This document shows, one piece after another, positions 33,801-45,800 of a DNA stretch of 64,000 nt. Position 1 is the first letter of the stretch. Each line of letters starts with the position of its first letter. The position numbers were made by a program, and so were the translations under genes. The notes under the pieces were generated by a model. That model had not been told where the DNA came from and did not search any database. It worked only from the letters and a program-made list of their open reading frames with translations. This DNA is from Sabellastarte sp. h YS-2021. Taxonomy: Eukaryota; Annelida; Polychaeta; Sabellida; Sabellidae. The stretch covers positions 83,695,566 to 83,759,565 of the forward strand of contig OZ024928.1 of NCBI GenBank assembly GCA_964017235.1. The letters are read 5' to 3'.

Positions 33801-36800
33801 GTAGGTGAATGATTAATTTGAGAAAAATTGGCTATCTGCAATACTTTTAGAGATAATTCGCATTTACTCATTTTGAGTAGGTGAGTAATTAGCTATGGGT
33901 CTGAAACTTCACCAAGTGAAAGCTCTCCCAAAAGTAGGTGAATGAGTTATCTGAGAAAAATTGGCGATCTGCAATACTTTTACAGATAATTCGCATTTAC
34001 TCATTTTGAGTAGGTGAGTAATTAGCTATGGGTCTGAAACTTCACCAAGTGAAAGCTCTCCCAAAAGTAGGTGAATGATTAATTTGAGAAAAACTGGCTA
34101 TCTGCAATACTTTTAGAGATAATTCGCATTTACTCATTTTGAGTAGGTGAGTAATTAGCTATGGGTCTGAAACTTCACCAAGTGAAAGCTCTCCCAAAAG
34201 TAGGTGAATGAGTTATTTGAGAAAAATTGGCTATCTGCAATACTTTTAGAGATAATTCGCATTTACTCATTTTGAGCAGGTGAGTAATTAGCTATGGGTC
34301 TGAAACTTCACCAAGTGAAAGCTCTGCCAGAAGTAGGTGAATGAGTTATTTGAGAAAAATTGGCTATCTGCAATACTTTTACAGATAATTCGCATTTACT
34401 CATTTTGAGTAGGTGAGTAATTAGCTATGGGTCTGAAACTTCACAGAGTGAAAGCTCTCCCAAAAGTAGGTGAATGAGTTATTTGAGAAAAATTGGCTAT
34501 CTGCAATACTTTTAGAGATAATTCGCATTTACTCATTTTGAGTAGGTGAGTAATTAGCTATGGGTCTGAAACTTCACCAAGTGAAAGCTCTCCCAAAAGT
34601 AGGTGAATGATTAATTTGACAAAAATTGGCTATCTGCAATACTTTTAGAGATAATTCGCATTTACTCATTTTGAGTAGGTGAGTAATTAGCTATGGGTCT
34701 GAAACTTCACCAAGTGAAAGCTCTCCCAAAAGTAGGTGAATGAGTTATTTGAGAAAAATTGGCTATCTGCAATACTTTTAGAGATAATTCGCATTTACTC
34801 ATTTTGAGTAGGTGAGTAATTAGCTATGGGTCTGAAACTTCACCAAGTGAAAGCTCTCCCAAAAGTAGGTGAATGAGTTATTTGAGAAAAATTGGCTATC
34901 TGCAATACTTTTAGAGATAATTCGCATTTACTCATTTTGAGTAGGTGAGTAATTAGCTATGGGTCTGAAACTTCACCATGTGAAAGCTCTCCCACAAGTA
35001 GATGAATGAGTTATTTGATAAACATTGGGTATCCGCAATACTTTTACAGATAATTAGCATTTACTCATTTTGAGTAGGTAAATAATTAGCTATGGGTCTG
35101 AAACTTCACCATGTGAAAGCTCTCCCAAAAGTAGGTGAATGAGTTATTTGAGAAAAATTGGCTATCTGCAATACTTTTAGAGATAATTCGCATTTACTCA
35201 TTTTGAGTAGGTGAGTAATTGGCTATGGGTCTGAAACTTCACCATGTGAAAGCTCTTCCAAAAGTAGGTGAATGAGTTATTTGAGAAAAATTGGCCATCT
35301 GCAATACTTTTAGAGGTAATTCGCATTTACTCTTTTTGAGTAGGTGAGCAATTAGCTATGGGTCTGAAACTTCACCAAGTGAAAGCTCTTTGGGATAGCT
35401 GCTCTGCAGAGATACCCTGAAGATAAAAAATTTCGTCGAAATCGCTCTATCTAGCACGGTTTTCGAAATATTAGCATTTTTGTGTTTTGCAATTTTTGCG
35501 CAAAAATTCGAAAATTCAAAATGGCCACCATTTTTGGCAAGATAAATTTTTTTTGAAAATTGGCATGGCTACTCTGCAGAGATACCCAGTGGGTCAAAAA
35601 TTTCGTCGAAATCGCTCTATCTAGCACGGTTTTCGAGATATAAGCATTTTTGTGTTTTGCAATTTTTGCGAAAATTTCAAAAATTCAAAATGGCCGCCAT
35701 TTTTGGCGAGACAAAATTTTTTTGAAAATTGGGAAAAGTACTCCGCAGAGATATCCTGCGGGTCAAAAATTTTGTTGAAATTGCTCTATCTAGCAGGGTT
35801 TTTGAGATATAAGCATTTTTGTGTTTTGCAATTTTTGCAAAAATTTCGAAAATTCAAAATGGCCGCCATTTTGGGCGAGACAAAAATTTTTTGAAAATTG
35901 GGAAAACTACTCCGCAGAGACACCCTGTGGGTCAAAAATTTCGTCGAAATCGCTCTATCTAGCACGGTTTTCGAGATATAAGCATTTTTGTGTTTTCCTT
36001 ATTTGGAAAATTCGTAATGATTAATTAATCATTAATTACTCGGCCATTTCTTGACCAATCAATGCCAAAATCTAATGATTTCCAGATTTTAATAGAATGA
36101 ATGTATTTGCCAAGTTTCAGGTGAATTGATAAAATTCCTTTCAAGTTATGATCCGGACAAGCTTCCCCATCGAAAAAAGACATTTTTGGTCATGTGACCT
36201 CTCTGATTGGTTGAAATGTCACTGCAGCATATTCAAAAAAATTCCCCAAGGCTACTGCCTAAACCTGCCAAATTTGAAAAGAATCCGCCTAACGGTTACA
36301 GAGTTATAAGGAAAACAAAATGCGGAGCCGGCGGAGCCGGAAGCTCTCCCATACACAAACAAGCGTCCCTTGCGGGACGCTTAATTCTTTGTGAATACCA
36401 CTAAGCCTAAGACAAAAGTTTTAGCAGTTTTTGGGCAGAAACTTGAGACAAAAGTCTCAACTTTAAGCCTAAGCCCTCACTAAGACCTTTCGTGAATACG
36501 GGCCCAGGATACAAAAAAATAACTTGGATTTACCTAGTTACTTATTATTACATGCATTAGCAGGGGTGTGCACTCTACAAGTGCTATGATTATAGGTAAT
36601 TCTACCTAATTCTGTTATTTCCATTGACAGCAATACTTTCATTAATAAATTTTAAAGCTTCACAACTTTTAGTTTACCAATTAATGATTTGATATTGATA
36701 TTGAATTCCCTTGTTTTGATACTTTGCATACATGTGATCTCTCTTAGGTGTTATTTGTCTTGCACCTTAACTATAACTTACAATGTAAGTTCTACATGTA

Positions 36801-39800
36801 ATAGTACCCAATGCTATTTCCCCAGGCTGTTACATTTTATTTAGAGTGATGAACAGAAAAATAAAAATGTTGCAGTAAAACACCCCAAACATCAATACAT
36901 GTATGTGTTTACATTTATAATTTTACATCAAACACAGTAGGCGTATTTCACAACCGTAATCCGTCGAATCTAGATTCGTCAGATCAACGGATTCGCTTGT
37001 TTTGTGACTTGAATCTGAATCTGGATTATGAATCCGTTGATCTACCTCTCGAGGTAGATCAACAGATTCAGTGTCCTTGGATTACCCATAATTCTTTGTA
37101 AAATAATGGCAGCAACATGTGAGAAAAGATTTTAACATTTGGGAAATTTTTATTATATTCTAATATGATAATATTATTTTACTATATACTGGCATATATT
37201 AATATATTATATTTATGTTGGTTCATCTTATTTTCATATTTTGGATTCAGATCTACAGAAAATTGCATTTCACATATCTAGCTAATCCAACGAATCCAAA
37301 TCTGAATCTAGATTCGACGGATTATGCAGATTCTTGGTTGTGAAATACGCCTACTAAAGGTTTTATAATTGAAATACTTGAAGACACACCACTACACAAA
37401 ATACTTGGCTAAAATAGGCTCACAATTTGGTCAGTGCCCTTGGGTTACAGTCTTTATCTGGTGAACTTGAAAAAGCTGGGGGTTCAGTGAAGTGTGACAT
37501 TTTTTTTCAAAATAGACCCATAAACTTATTCAAGGGTTTTGACCAATTACAGACAGAATAGGTAATATTTTTAATATTTGCAGAAATACTTGGGGTACAT
37601 TTGGTACAGTTATAAAGGGATAACACATCTATTATTTGAGGTATTAACATTAAAAATATACAAATTACTCTTCATGTTATTGAGGTTCCAAGTCAAAAAT
37701 TCACCAAAATTAGACCCATAAACTGATTCACGCTTCTATGGTGGCCATTTAGTTTTCAAAATGAGGCTAAAATTACTCTGAGGAAGGCGTTGTGCAAATT
37801 TGATGAAGCTAGCTTCAATCTTTAAACTTTTAGAACATATTAATGATGTTCAAACAATTGGCTATGGTGACCATTCTGTTTTTTAAAATGAGACCAAAAA
37901 TTTTTACTGACATGTTTTCAGAGCCACAAACATCTTATGCATATTTGGTGAAGATATGTTCATAAATGAATGAGATATGAAGGTTTATGTCAAAATGTGA
38001 CAAATGAACACACACACGCACACACACCCATGGAAGGCATATTATATTCTCCCGATCTCTGCCTTCTTACTGTTATTTTACTGCAAACAAGTTCTAAAAT
38101 TATAATGCAAGTCAAGGAACAGACACAATGAGTTTTTCAGAAAAAAATTAATCGTCAGCAATTTCAAGGTGCATTTTCCAAGTTTCATGAGGAAATTCTA
38201 TTATCACCCCTTTAAAACTTCACTGTAAAAGGTTTATTTAATTATTATCAATCCTTTATTTTTGATAAAGTGCTTTTATAACTTGCTCTTGTGTCAATGC
38301 ATATTGGAATAAAAGAAATACAAGTTATGGTGAGCCATTGGGTTTTCATGCTACTGAAAATGTCTGCTGGCTGTAAACATTCTAGCAAACAAATTTTCAA
38401 TGCGAGTTGTAATTATCACAATTTAAAACAAGCACAAATAAGGATTTTGGGAGACAATATATGTTACGGACAAAAAGGAAGCAGTAATATTTTCTTCAAC
38501 CACATGTTTCTAATTATATTTTCTATAGTACAGTTATTCTAGTCACTCATGAATATTCATTACTTTTTGCAAGTCCACCAATGTGTTGAGCGATTTTCTG
38601 AAAAAAATAACTTCCATTTTGGCCATTTTTGTGCACTGCAAATGGTCACAAGACCTCAGAAAATATGAGGTCATGAAAGTCCATGGGATTTTCTAACACT
38701 ACTGAGTGTTGTTTATTCATGTAACTTCGGAGCATATACAACTTCAGCATATTGCATGTTTCTATTGCTTCCAGAGATAAAAATGTTTCTACATCACCTA
38801 TAATGGCCAAAAATCATGGAGTATTCTTAATATATTTGATAAATCCGTGTAATTCCAGTGTATTCACATAATATTGATTAAGCTAGTATATTTCCTTGAT
38901 GTTTGACTGCCTTTTAAACATTGTCATTTCTGGTTGTTTTGACAGGTAATGCATGATTTTATTGGAATGTATATGGGTAATTGCTATTGCACTATTATTG
39001 CTATGAAGACTGGTACTCAATTACTATCAGTGTTGTAACTAGCATTGGAAACCATCATCTGTGCTGAAGTTATATCGTTTTTTTTAAATAATTACTGTAT
39101 GTGACAAGAGTGACTTTACTTTTATGGCTTGTGATGAAAATAGCATCATTAAATTAAATAATTGGTAGAATACAATGTGGGAATACAATGTGCGGATATA
39201 GCTTCACCTTATTTAATATACATGCAGTAACTACATATTCATGATGAGCTGCTTAGTACACTAGGCGTATTTCAAAACCATATGATCTGTACAATCCAGA
39301 TTCAGATTTGGATTCTTTTGAGTAGCTAGATTTGTAAAATGCAAATTTTCTCAAATTCCGAATCCAAAATGAAACAAGCAATCAATGCCCGTCAGCAGGC
39401 TCTGTGTCAGCTGACCGTGTGTTTTGAGTTTTAGAGCAGAAGTGAAAGAAGAAAAGGACATAAAAGTTGTGTCCTGTAAATGGTATGCAGAAGAAAAGTA
39501 CATAGTTAGCTGCTAAGGTGTAAAAGGAAGGTGTAAAACATATTTAAACAAAATACTGTAAATGCAATAGTTTTCAAGTTACAACTGATTTACTCAACAG
39601 TGAGAACCTGAAAGTAGCTATTGCTCGTCTGTGCAGAGAGCTACATGTCTGCAATTTTACTATTTTATAGCTGACCAAAAAGTAGGTAAATAACTATTTA
39701 AACGAAATTCTCTAAGTGCAATAGTTTTCAAGTTACAATTGATTTAATCAACAGTGAAAACCTGAAAGTAGCTATTGCTCAGCTATATGCAATGAGCTAC

Positions 39801-42800
39801 AGGTCTGTAAATCCACTATGTTATAGCTGACTGAAAAGAGGTGAACATATTTAAACAAACTACTGTATTTGTAATAGTTTTCAAGTTACAATTGATTTAC
39901 TCAACAGTGACAATCTAAAATTAGCTGTTGTTCAGCTATGCTACGAGCTACAGGCCTGCAATTTTACTATGCTATAGCATGATAGCAGACCCTTAAGTAG
40001 ATACATAAAATATTTAAAGAAACTTCTCTAAATGCAAAAGTTTTCAAGGTATAAGTGATTTACTCAACACTGAAAACCTGAAAGTAGCTATTGCTCAGCT
40101 ATGCATTGAGCTACAGGTCTACAATTTTACTATGTTAGAGCTGACCCATATGTAGGTGAATAACATATTTAAACAAAATACTGTACATGCAATAGTTTTC
40201 ATGTTACAACTGATTTAATCAACAGTGATAACCTGAAAGCTATTGCTCAGCTATGCTATGAGCTACCGGTCTGCAATTTCAGTACATTATAGCTTACTAA
40301 AAAGTAAGTGAATAACATATTTTAAACAAAATACTGTAAAAGCAATAGTTTTTATGTTACAACTGATTTACTCAACAGTTACTTCAAACAAGCTATTGCT
40401 CAGCTATCAAATGAGCTACAGGTCTACAATTTCACCATGTTATAGCTGACCCAAAAGTTGGTAAATAACATATTTGAACAAAATATTGCAATAATTTTCA
40501 AGTTACAACTGATTTACTCAACAGTGAGAACATGACAGTGAGGTCTGAAATTTTACTGTGTTATAGCTGACCCATAAGTAGCTGAATAATGTATTTATAC
40601 AAAATTCTTTAACTGCAATAGTTTTCAAGTTACAAGTGATTTTACTCATTATGGAAGGTACTGAAAAGTCAGAAACTAGCTATTACTCACTTAGCTATTG
40701 GGATAGACTCCCAAGTTACTCACCATGTTGTAGCTACAGAAAAAGAAGTTGAATAACATTTTTTAACAAAATGCTCTAAATGCAATACTTTTCAAGTTAT
40801 AAGTAATTTATTGCATGATTTCATGAATTTTAATGCATTAAAGATTATTTTAAAAATTCATAAAAAAATACTTAAGACAGATCCAGACCTGACACTCACA
40901 CATGGTAATCTACTTGTGACCTAGTACATATATGCAAGATAAGAGAGAAATCTTTACAATTGTCAATGAGAAAATTGTGATAAAGTGTTGAAATTTTCAA
41001 ACTTTAGGTGGGGGTACCTCAATTCTAATGGTTCTAGCAAACAGATGAACAAACAGATCTGTGTGCCTTGAGCAATTTTTCATCCTTGATAGATAAGGTA
41101 TCTTTAAAAAACAAGAGGAGAGTGCCCGTGAACGGGCACTGTGTCAGCTGACTGAATGTTTTTGATTGTGATGGTGATAATGAGAGGAAAGCATAATTAT
41201 CAGGGAAAGGGCTGTACAGAAATACAGTAAATGTTAACTGAACAGCATGTTCGAAAGATATTCCGAAGCTGACAGAAGAAAAGGACAAAAAAGTTGTGCC
41301 CTGCAAATGGTATTATGAAATAAAGTAACAAGGTAATTGTTTAAGTGTAAAAAGTAGGTTAAAAATATTTAAAGAAATACTATAAATGCAATATCCTCGT
41401 TCGACCATGAAGAAGGGGTCCAAAGGTCAAATCTGACCATACCAAAAGATTCCCAGCCAAAGAATTTAGGATGGTTTACCATCCCAAACCTCTCGGACCA
41501 ATAATAAGTGAGTCATAGGCACTTTTTAAGTTTGGCTATCCTTGTTTGACCTTGAAGGAGGGGGTCCAAGGTCAAATCCGACCACACAAAAAAATTCCCA
41601 GCCCATGATTTCCTGTAGCTTGTTTACCATCCCAAACTTGTAGGACCAATAATAAGCGAGTTCTAAGCAATTGTAAGTTTGGCTATCCTCAATTGACCTT
41701 GAAGCAGGGGTCCCAGGTCAAATCTGACCACACCAAAAGAATCCCAGCCCATGATTTCCTATATGTTGGTTTACCATGCCAAACCTCCAAGACCAATAAT
41801 ACGCGAGTTATAAGCACTTTAAGTTTGGCTATCTTCGTTTGACCTGGAAGGAGGGGTCTAAGGTCAAATCCGACTACACCAAAAGATTCCCAGCCCATGA
41901 TTTTCTATAGGTTGGTTTTCCATTCGAAACCTCTAGGACCAATAATAAGTGAGTTATAAGCACTTTTAAGTTTGGCTATCCTCATTTGACCTTGAAGGAG
42001 GGGTCCAAGGTGAAATCCGACCACAACAAAAAATTCCCAGCTCATGATTTTCTATAGGTTGGTTTTCATTCCAACCTCTAGGACCAATAATAAGCGAGTT
42101 ATAAGCACTTTTATGTTTGGCTATCCTCATTTGACCTTGAAGGAGGGTTCCAAGGTCAAATCGGACCATATTAATAGATTCCCAGCCCATGATTTCCTAC
42201 AGGTTGGATACAATGATTTACTCAACAGTGAGAACCTGAAAGAAGCTATTGCTCAGCTATGCCATGACATAGAGGTCTGCAATTTCACTATGTTATAGCT
42301 GACCAAAAATTATGTGAATAACATATTTAAACAAAATACTCTAAATGTAATAATTTTCAAGTTACAACTGATTTACTCAAGAGTGAGAACCTCAAAGTAA
42401 CTATTACTCAGCTATGCAATGAGCTACATGTCTGAATTTTTGCACTGTTATAGCTGACCTAAAAGTAGGTGAACAACATATTTAAGCAAAATACTGTAAA
42501 TGCAATAGTTTTCAAGTTACAACTGATTTACTCAATAGTGAGAACCTGAAAATAGCTATTGCTCCACTATGCCATGAGCTATAGGTCTGTAATTTCACTA
42601 TGTTATAGCTAACCCCAAAGTAGGTGAACAATATATTTTAACAAAATACTCCAAATGCAATATTTTTCAAGTTATAGCTGATTTACTCAACAGTCAGTGC
42701 CTGAGAATAGCTATTGCTCAGTTGTGCCATGAGCTACAGGTCTGTAATTTCACTATGTTATAGCTGACCCAAAAGTAGCTGAATAACATATTTGCACAAA

Positions 42801-45800
42801 TTTCTGTAAAGGCAATAGTTTTCCAATTACAACTGATTTACTCAACAGTGAAAACTTCAAAGTAGCTATTACTCAGCTATGCAATGAGCCACAGGTCTGG
42901 AACTTCACTATGTTATAGCTGACCCCAAAATAGGTGAATAACATATTGCAACAAAATACTCTAAATGCAATAGTTTTCAAGTTATAAGTGACTTACTCAA
43001 CAGTGATAACCTAAAAGTAGCTATTACTCAGCTATGCCATGAGCTACAGGTCTGAAATTTTACTATGTTATAGCTGACCCAAAAGTAGCTGAATAACATA
43101 TTTATACTAAATACTCTAAATGCAATAGTTTTCCAATTACAACTGATTTACTCAACAGTGAGAACTTCAAAGTAGCTATTACTCAGCTATGCAATGAGCC
43201 ACAGGTCTGGAACTTCACTATGTTATAGCTGACCCCAAAATAGGTGAATAACATATTGAAACAAAATACTCTAAATGCAATAATTTCCAAGTTATAAGCG
43301 ATTTACTCAACAGTGATAACCTAAAAGTAGCTATTACTCAGCTATGCCATGAGCTACAGGTCTGAAATTTTACTATGTTATAGCTGACCCAAAAGTAGGT
43401 GAACAACATATTTAAGCAAAATACTGTAAATGCAATAGTTTTCAAGTTACAACTGATTTACTCAATAGTGATGACCTAAAAGTAGCTATTACTCAGCTAT
43501 GCCATGAGCTACAGGTCTGAAATTTTACTATGTTATAGCTGACCCAAAAGTAGCTGAATAACATATTTATACTAAATTCTCTAAATGCAATAGTTTTGCA
43601 ATTACAACTGATTTACTCAATAGTGAGAACCTAAAAGTAGTTATTACTCAGCTATGCAATGAGCTACAGGTCTGAAATTTTACTATGTTATAGCTGACCC
43701 AAAAGTAGGTGAACAACATATTTAAGCAAAATACTGTAAATGCAATAGTTTTCAAGTTACAACTGATTTACTCAATAGTGATGACCTAAAAGTAGCTATT
43801 ACTCAGCTATGCCATGAGCTACAGGTCTGAAATTTTACTATGTTATAGCTGACCCAAAAGTAGCTGAATAACATATTTATACTAAATTCTCTAAATGCAA
43901 TAGTTTTGCAATTACAACTGATTTACTCAATAGTGAGAACCTCAAAGTAGTTATTACTCAGCTATGCAATGAGCTACAGGTCTGAAATTTTACTATGTTA
44001 TAGCTGACCCAAAAGTAGGTGAACAACATATTTAAGCAAAATACTGTAAATGCAATAGTTTTCAAGTTACAACTGATTTACTCAATAGTGATGACGGGGG
44101 CCACGGTGGCAGAGTGGTAACACTCTCGCCTCCCACCTCTGAGGTCGGGGGTTCGATCCCCGTGACGGCCTTAAGTGGGAAAGCTGGTAGTTGCTTGCCG
44201 TTGGTCGGCAGTTTACAGTACACAACCCTAGCGAACTCTATGTACTGGTTTCCTCTGCCCTTCCAACTACCCGTCGTGATATGACCTGTACAGTGTTGAA
44301 AGCGACGTAAAACCCCAAATAAACAAATCAATAGTGATGACCTAAAAGTAGCTATTACTCAGCTATGCCATGAGCTACAGGTCTGAAATTTTACTATGTT
44401 ATAGCTGACCCAAAAGTAGCTGAATAACATATTTATACGAAATTCTCTAAATGCAATAGTTTTCCAATTACAACCGATTTACTCAATAGTGAGAACTTCA
44501 AAGTAGTTATTACTCAGCTATGCAATGAGCCACAGATCTGAAACTTCACTATGTTATAGCTGATCCCAAAATAGGTGAATAACATATTCAAACAAAATAC
44601 TCTAAATGCAATAGTTTCCAAGTTATAAGCGATTTACTCAACAGTGATAACCTAAAAGTAGCTATTACTCAGCTATGCCATGAGCTACAGGTCTGAAATT
44701 TTACTATGTTATAGCTGACCCAAAAGTAGCTGAATAACATATTTATACGAAATTCTCTAAATGCAATAGTTTTCCAATTACAACCGATTTACTCAATAGT
44801 GAGAACTTCAAAGTAGCTATTACTCAGCTATGCAATGAGCCACAGATCTGAAACTTCACTATGTTATAGCTGATCCCAAAATAGGTGAACAACATATTCA
44901 AACAAAATACTCTAAATGCAATAGTTTCCAAGTTATAAGCGATTTACTCAACAGTGATAACCTAAAAGTAGCTATTACTCAGCTATGCCATGAGCTACAG
45001 GTCTGAAATTTTACTATGTTACAGCTGACCCAAAAGTAGCTGAATAACATATTTATACGAAATTCTCTAAATGCAATAGTTTTGAAGTTATAAGCGATTT
45101 ACTCAACAGTGATAACCTAAAAGTAGCTATTACTCAGCTATGCCATGAGCTACAGGTCTAAAATTTTACTATGTTATAGCTGACCCAAAAGTAGCTGAAT
45201 AACATATTTATACGAAATTCTCTAAATGCAATAGTTTTTAAGTTACAAGTGATTCTACTCATGATGGAAGTTACTGAAAAGCCCAAAAGTAGCTATTACT
45301 CACTTAGCTATTGAGACAGGCACCCAACTTACTCACCATATTGTAGCTATGAAAAAAGTAGCTGAATAACATATTTTAACAAAATGCTCTAGATGCAACA
45401 GTTTTCAAGTTATAAATGATTTTGTGCATGATTTCATGAATTTCAATGCATTAAAAATTATTAAAAAAAATTTATTAAAAAAAAAGTAAGACAGATCCAG
45501 GTCTCATACTCACACAAGAGAATCTACCTCTGGCCTAGTACATATATGCAAGATATGAGAGAAATCCCTGCAATAGTCACTGAGAAAATTGTGATTAAGT
45601 GTTGAAATTTTCACACTTTTGGTGGGGGTACCCCCCTTGTAATGTCTCTAGCAAACAGACGAACAGACAGATTTGCATGCCTTGAACAATTTTTCATCCT
45701 CGATAGATAAGGTATCTTTTAAAAAAAACAGCACGTCTCTAGGCCTTGTAGTTTTGGAGGAGAAGTTGTTCACGCGGACGCGCCGCAGAGTGACGACATA

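Larger units (their letters stand above)
32500..36390. mobile_element. Element E: hairpin-ended, carries S2' and S4 arrays
   Basis: The left end is ATGTTTTTGCATAGCAAAAA followed by CAAAGCGTCCCG. The right end is the perfect hairpin AAGCGTCCC-TTGC-GGGACGCTT at 36361-36382 followed by AATTC. Inside, S2'-type monomers (32600-32990 and 35385-36000) flank the S4 array. It is non-autonomous, and the structure is Helentron-like by inference. Confidence 0.65.
32016..36507. mobile_element. Outer TIR element (CTGGGCCCGTATTCA ... TGAATACGGGCCCAG) with nested element E
   Basis: CTGGGCCCGTATTCAAGAAA at 32016 and its inverse at about 36488-36507 bound the unit. The arms continue with similar words, GGTCTTAGACTTAGCC and TTGAGACTTTTGTCTCA, against TGAGACAAAAGTCTCAA and TAAGACCTTTCGTGAA. 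No TSD is obvious. The arm is interrupted by element E (about 32500-36390). Confidence 0.7.

Noticed and set aside
33000-35385. CRISPR-like regular repeats
   Set aside because: The units are contiguous 134-bp monomers without unique spacers, in a eukaryotic genome. This is a satellite array.
44096-44327. Possible tRNA gene from good A and B boxes
   Set aside because: No complete cloverleaf is formed, and a 160-bp body, A-rich tail and target duplication show it is a SINE. The same applies to the sites at 58654, 59331 and 59987.
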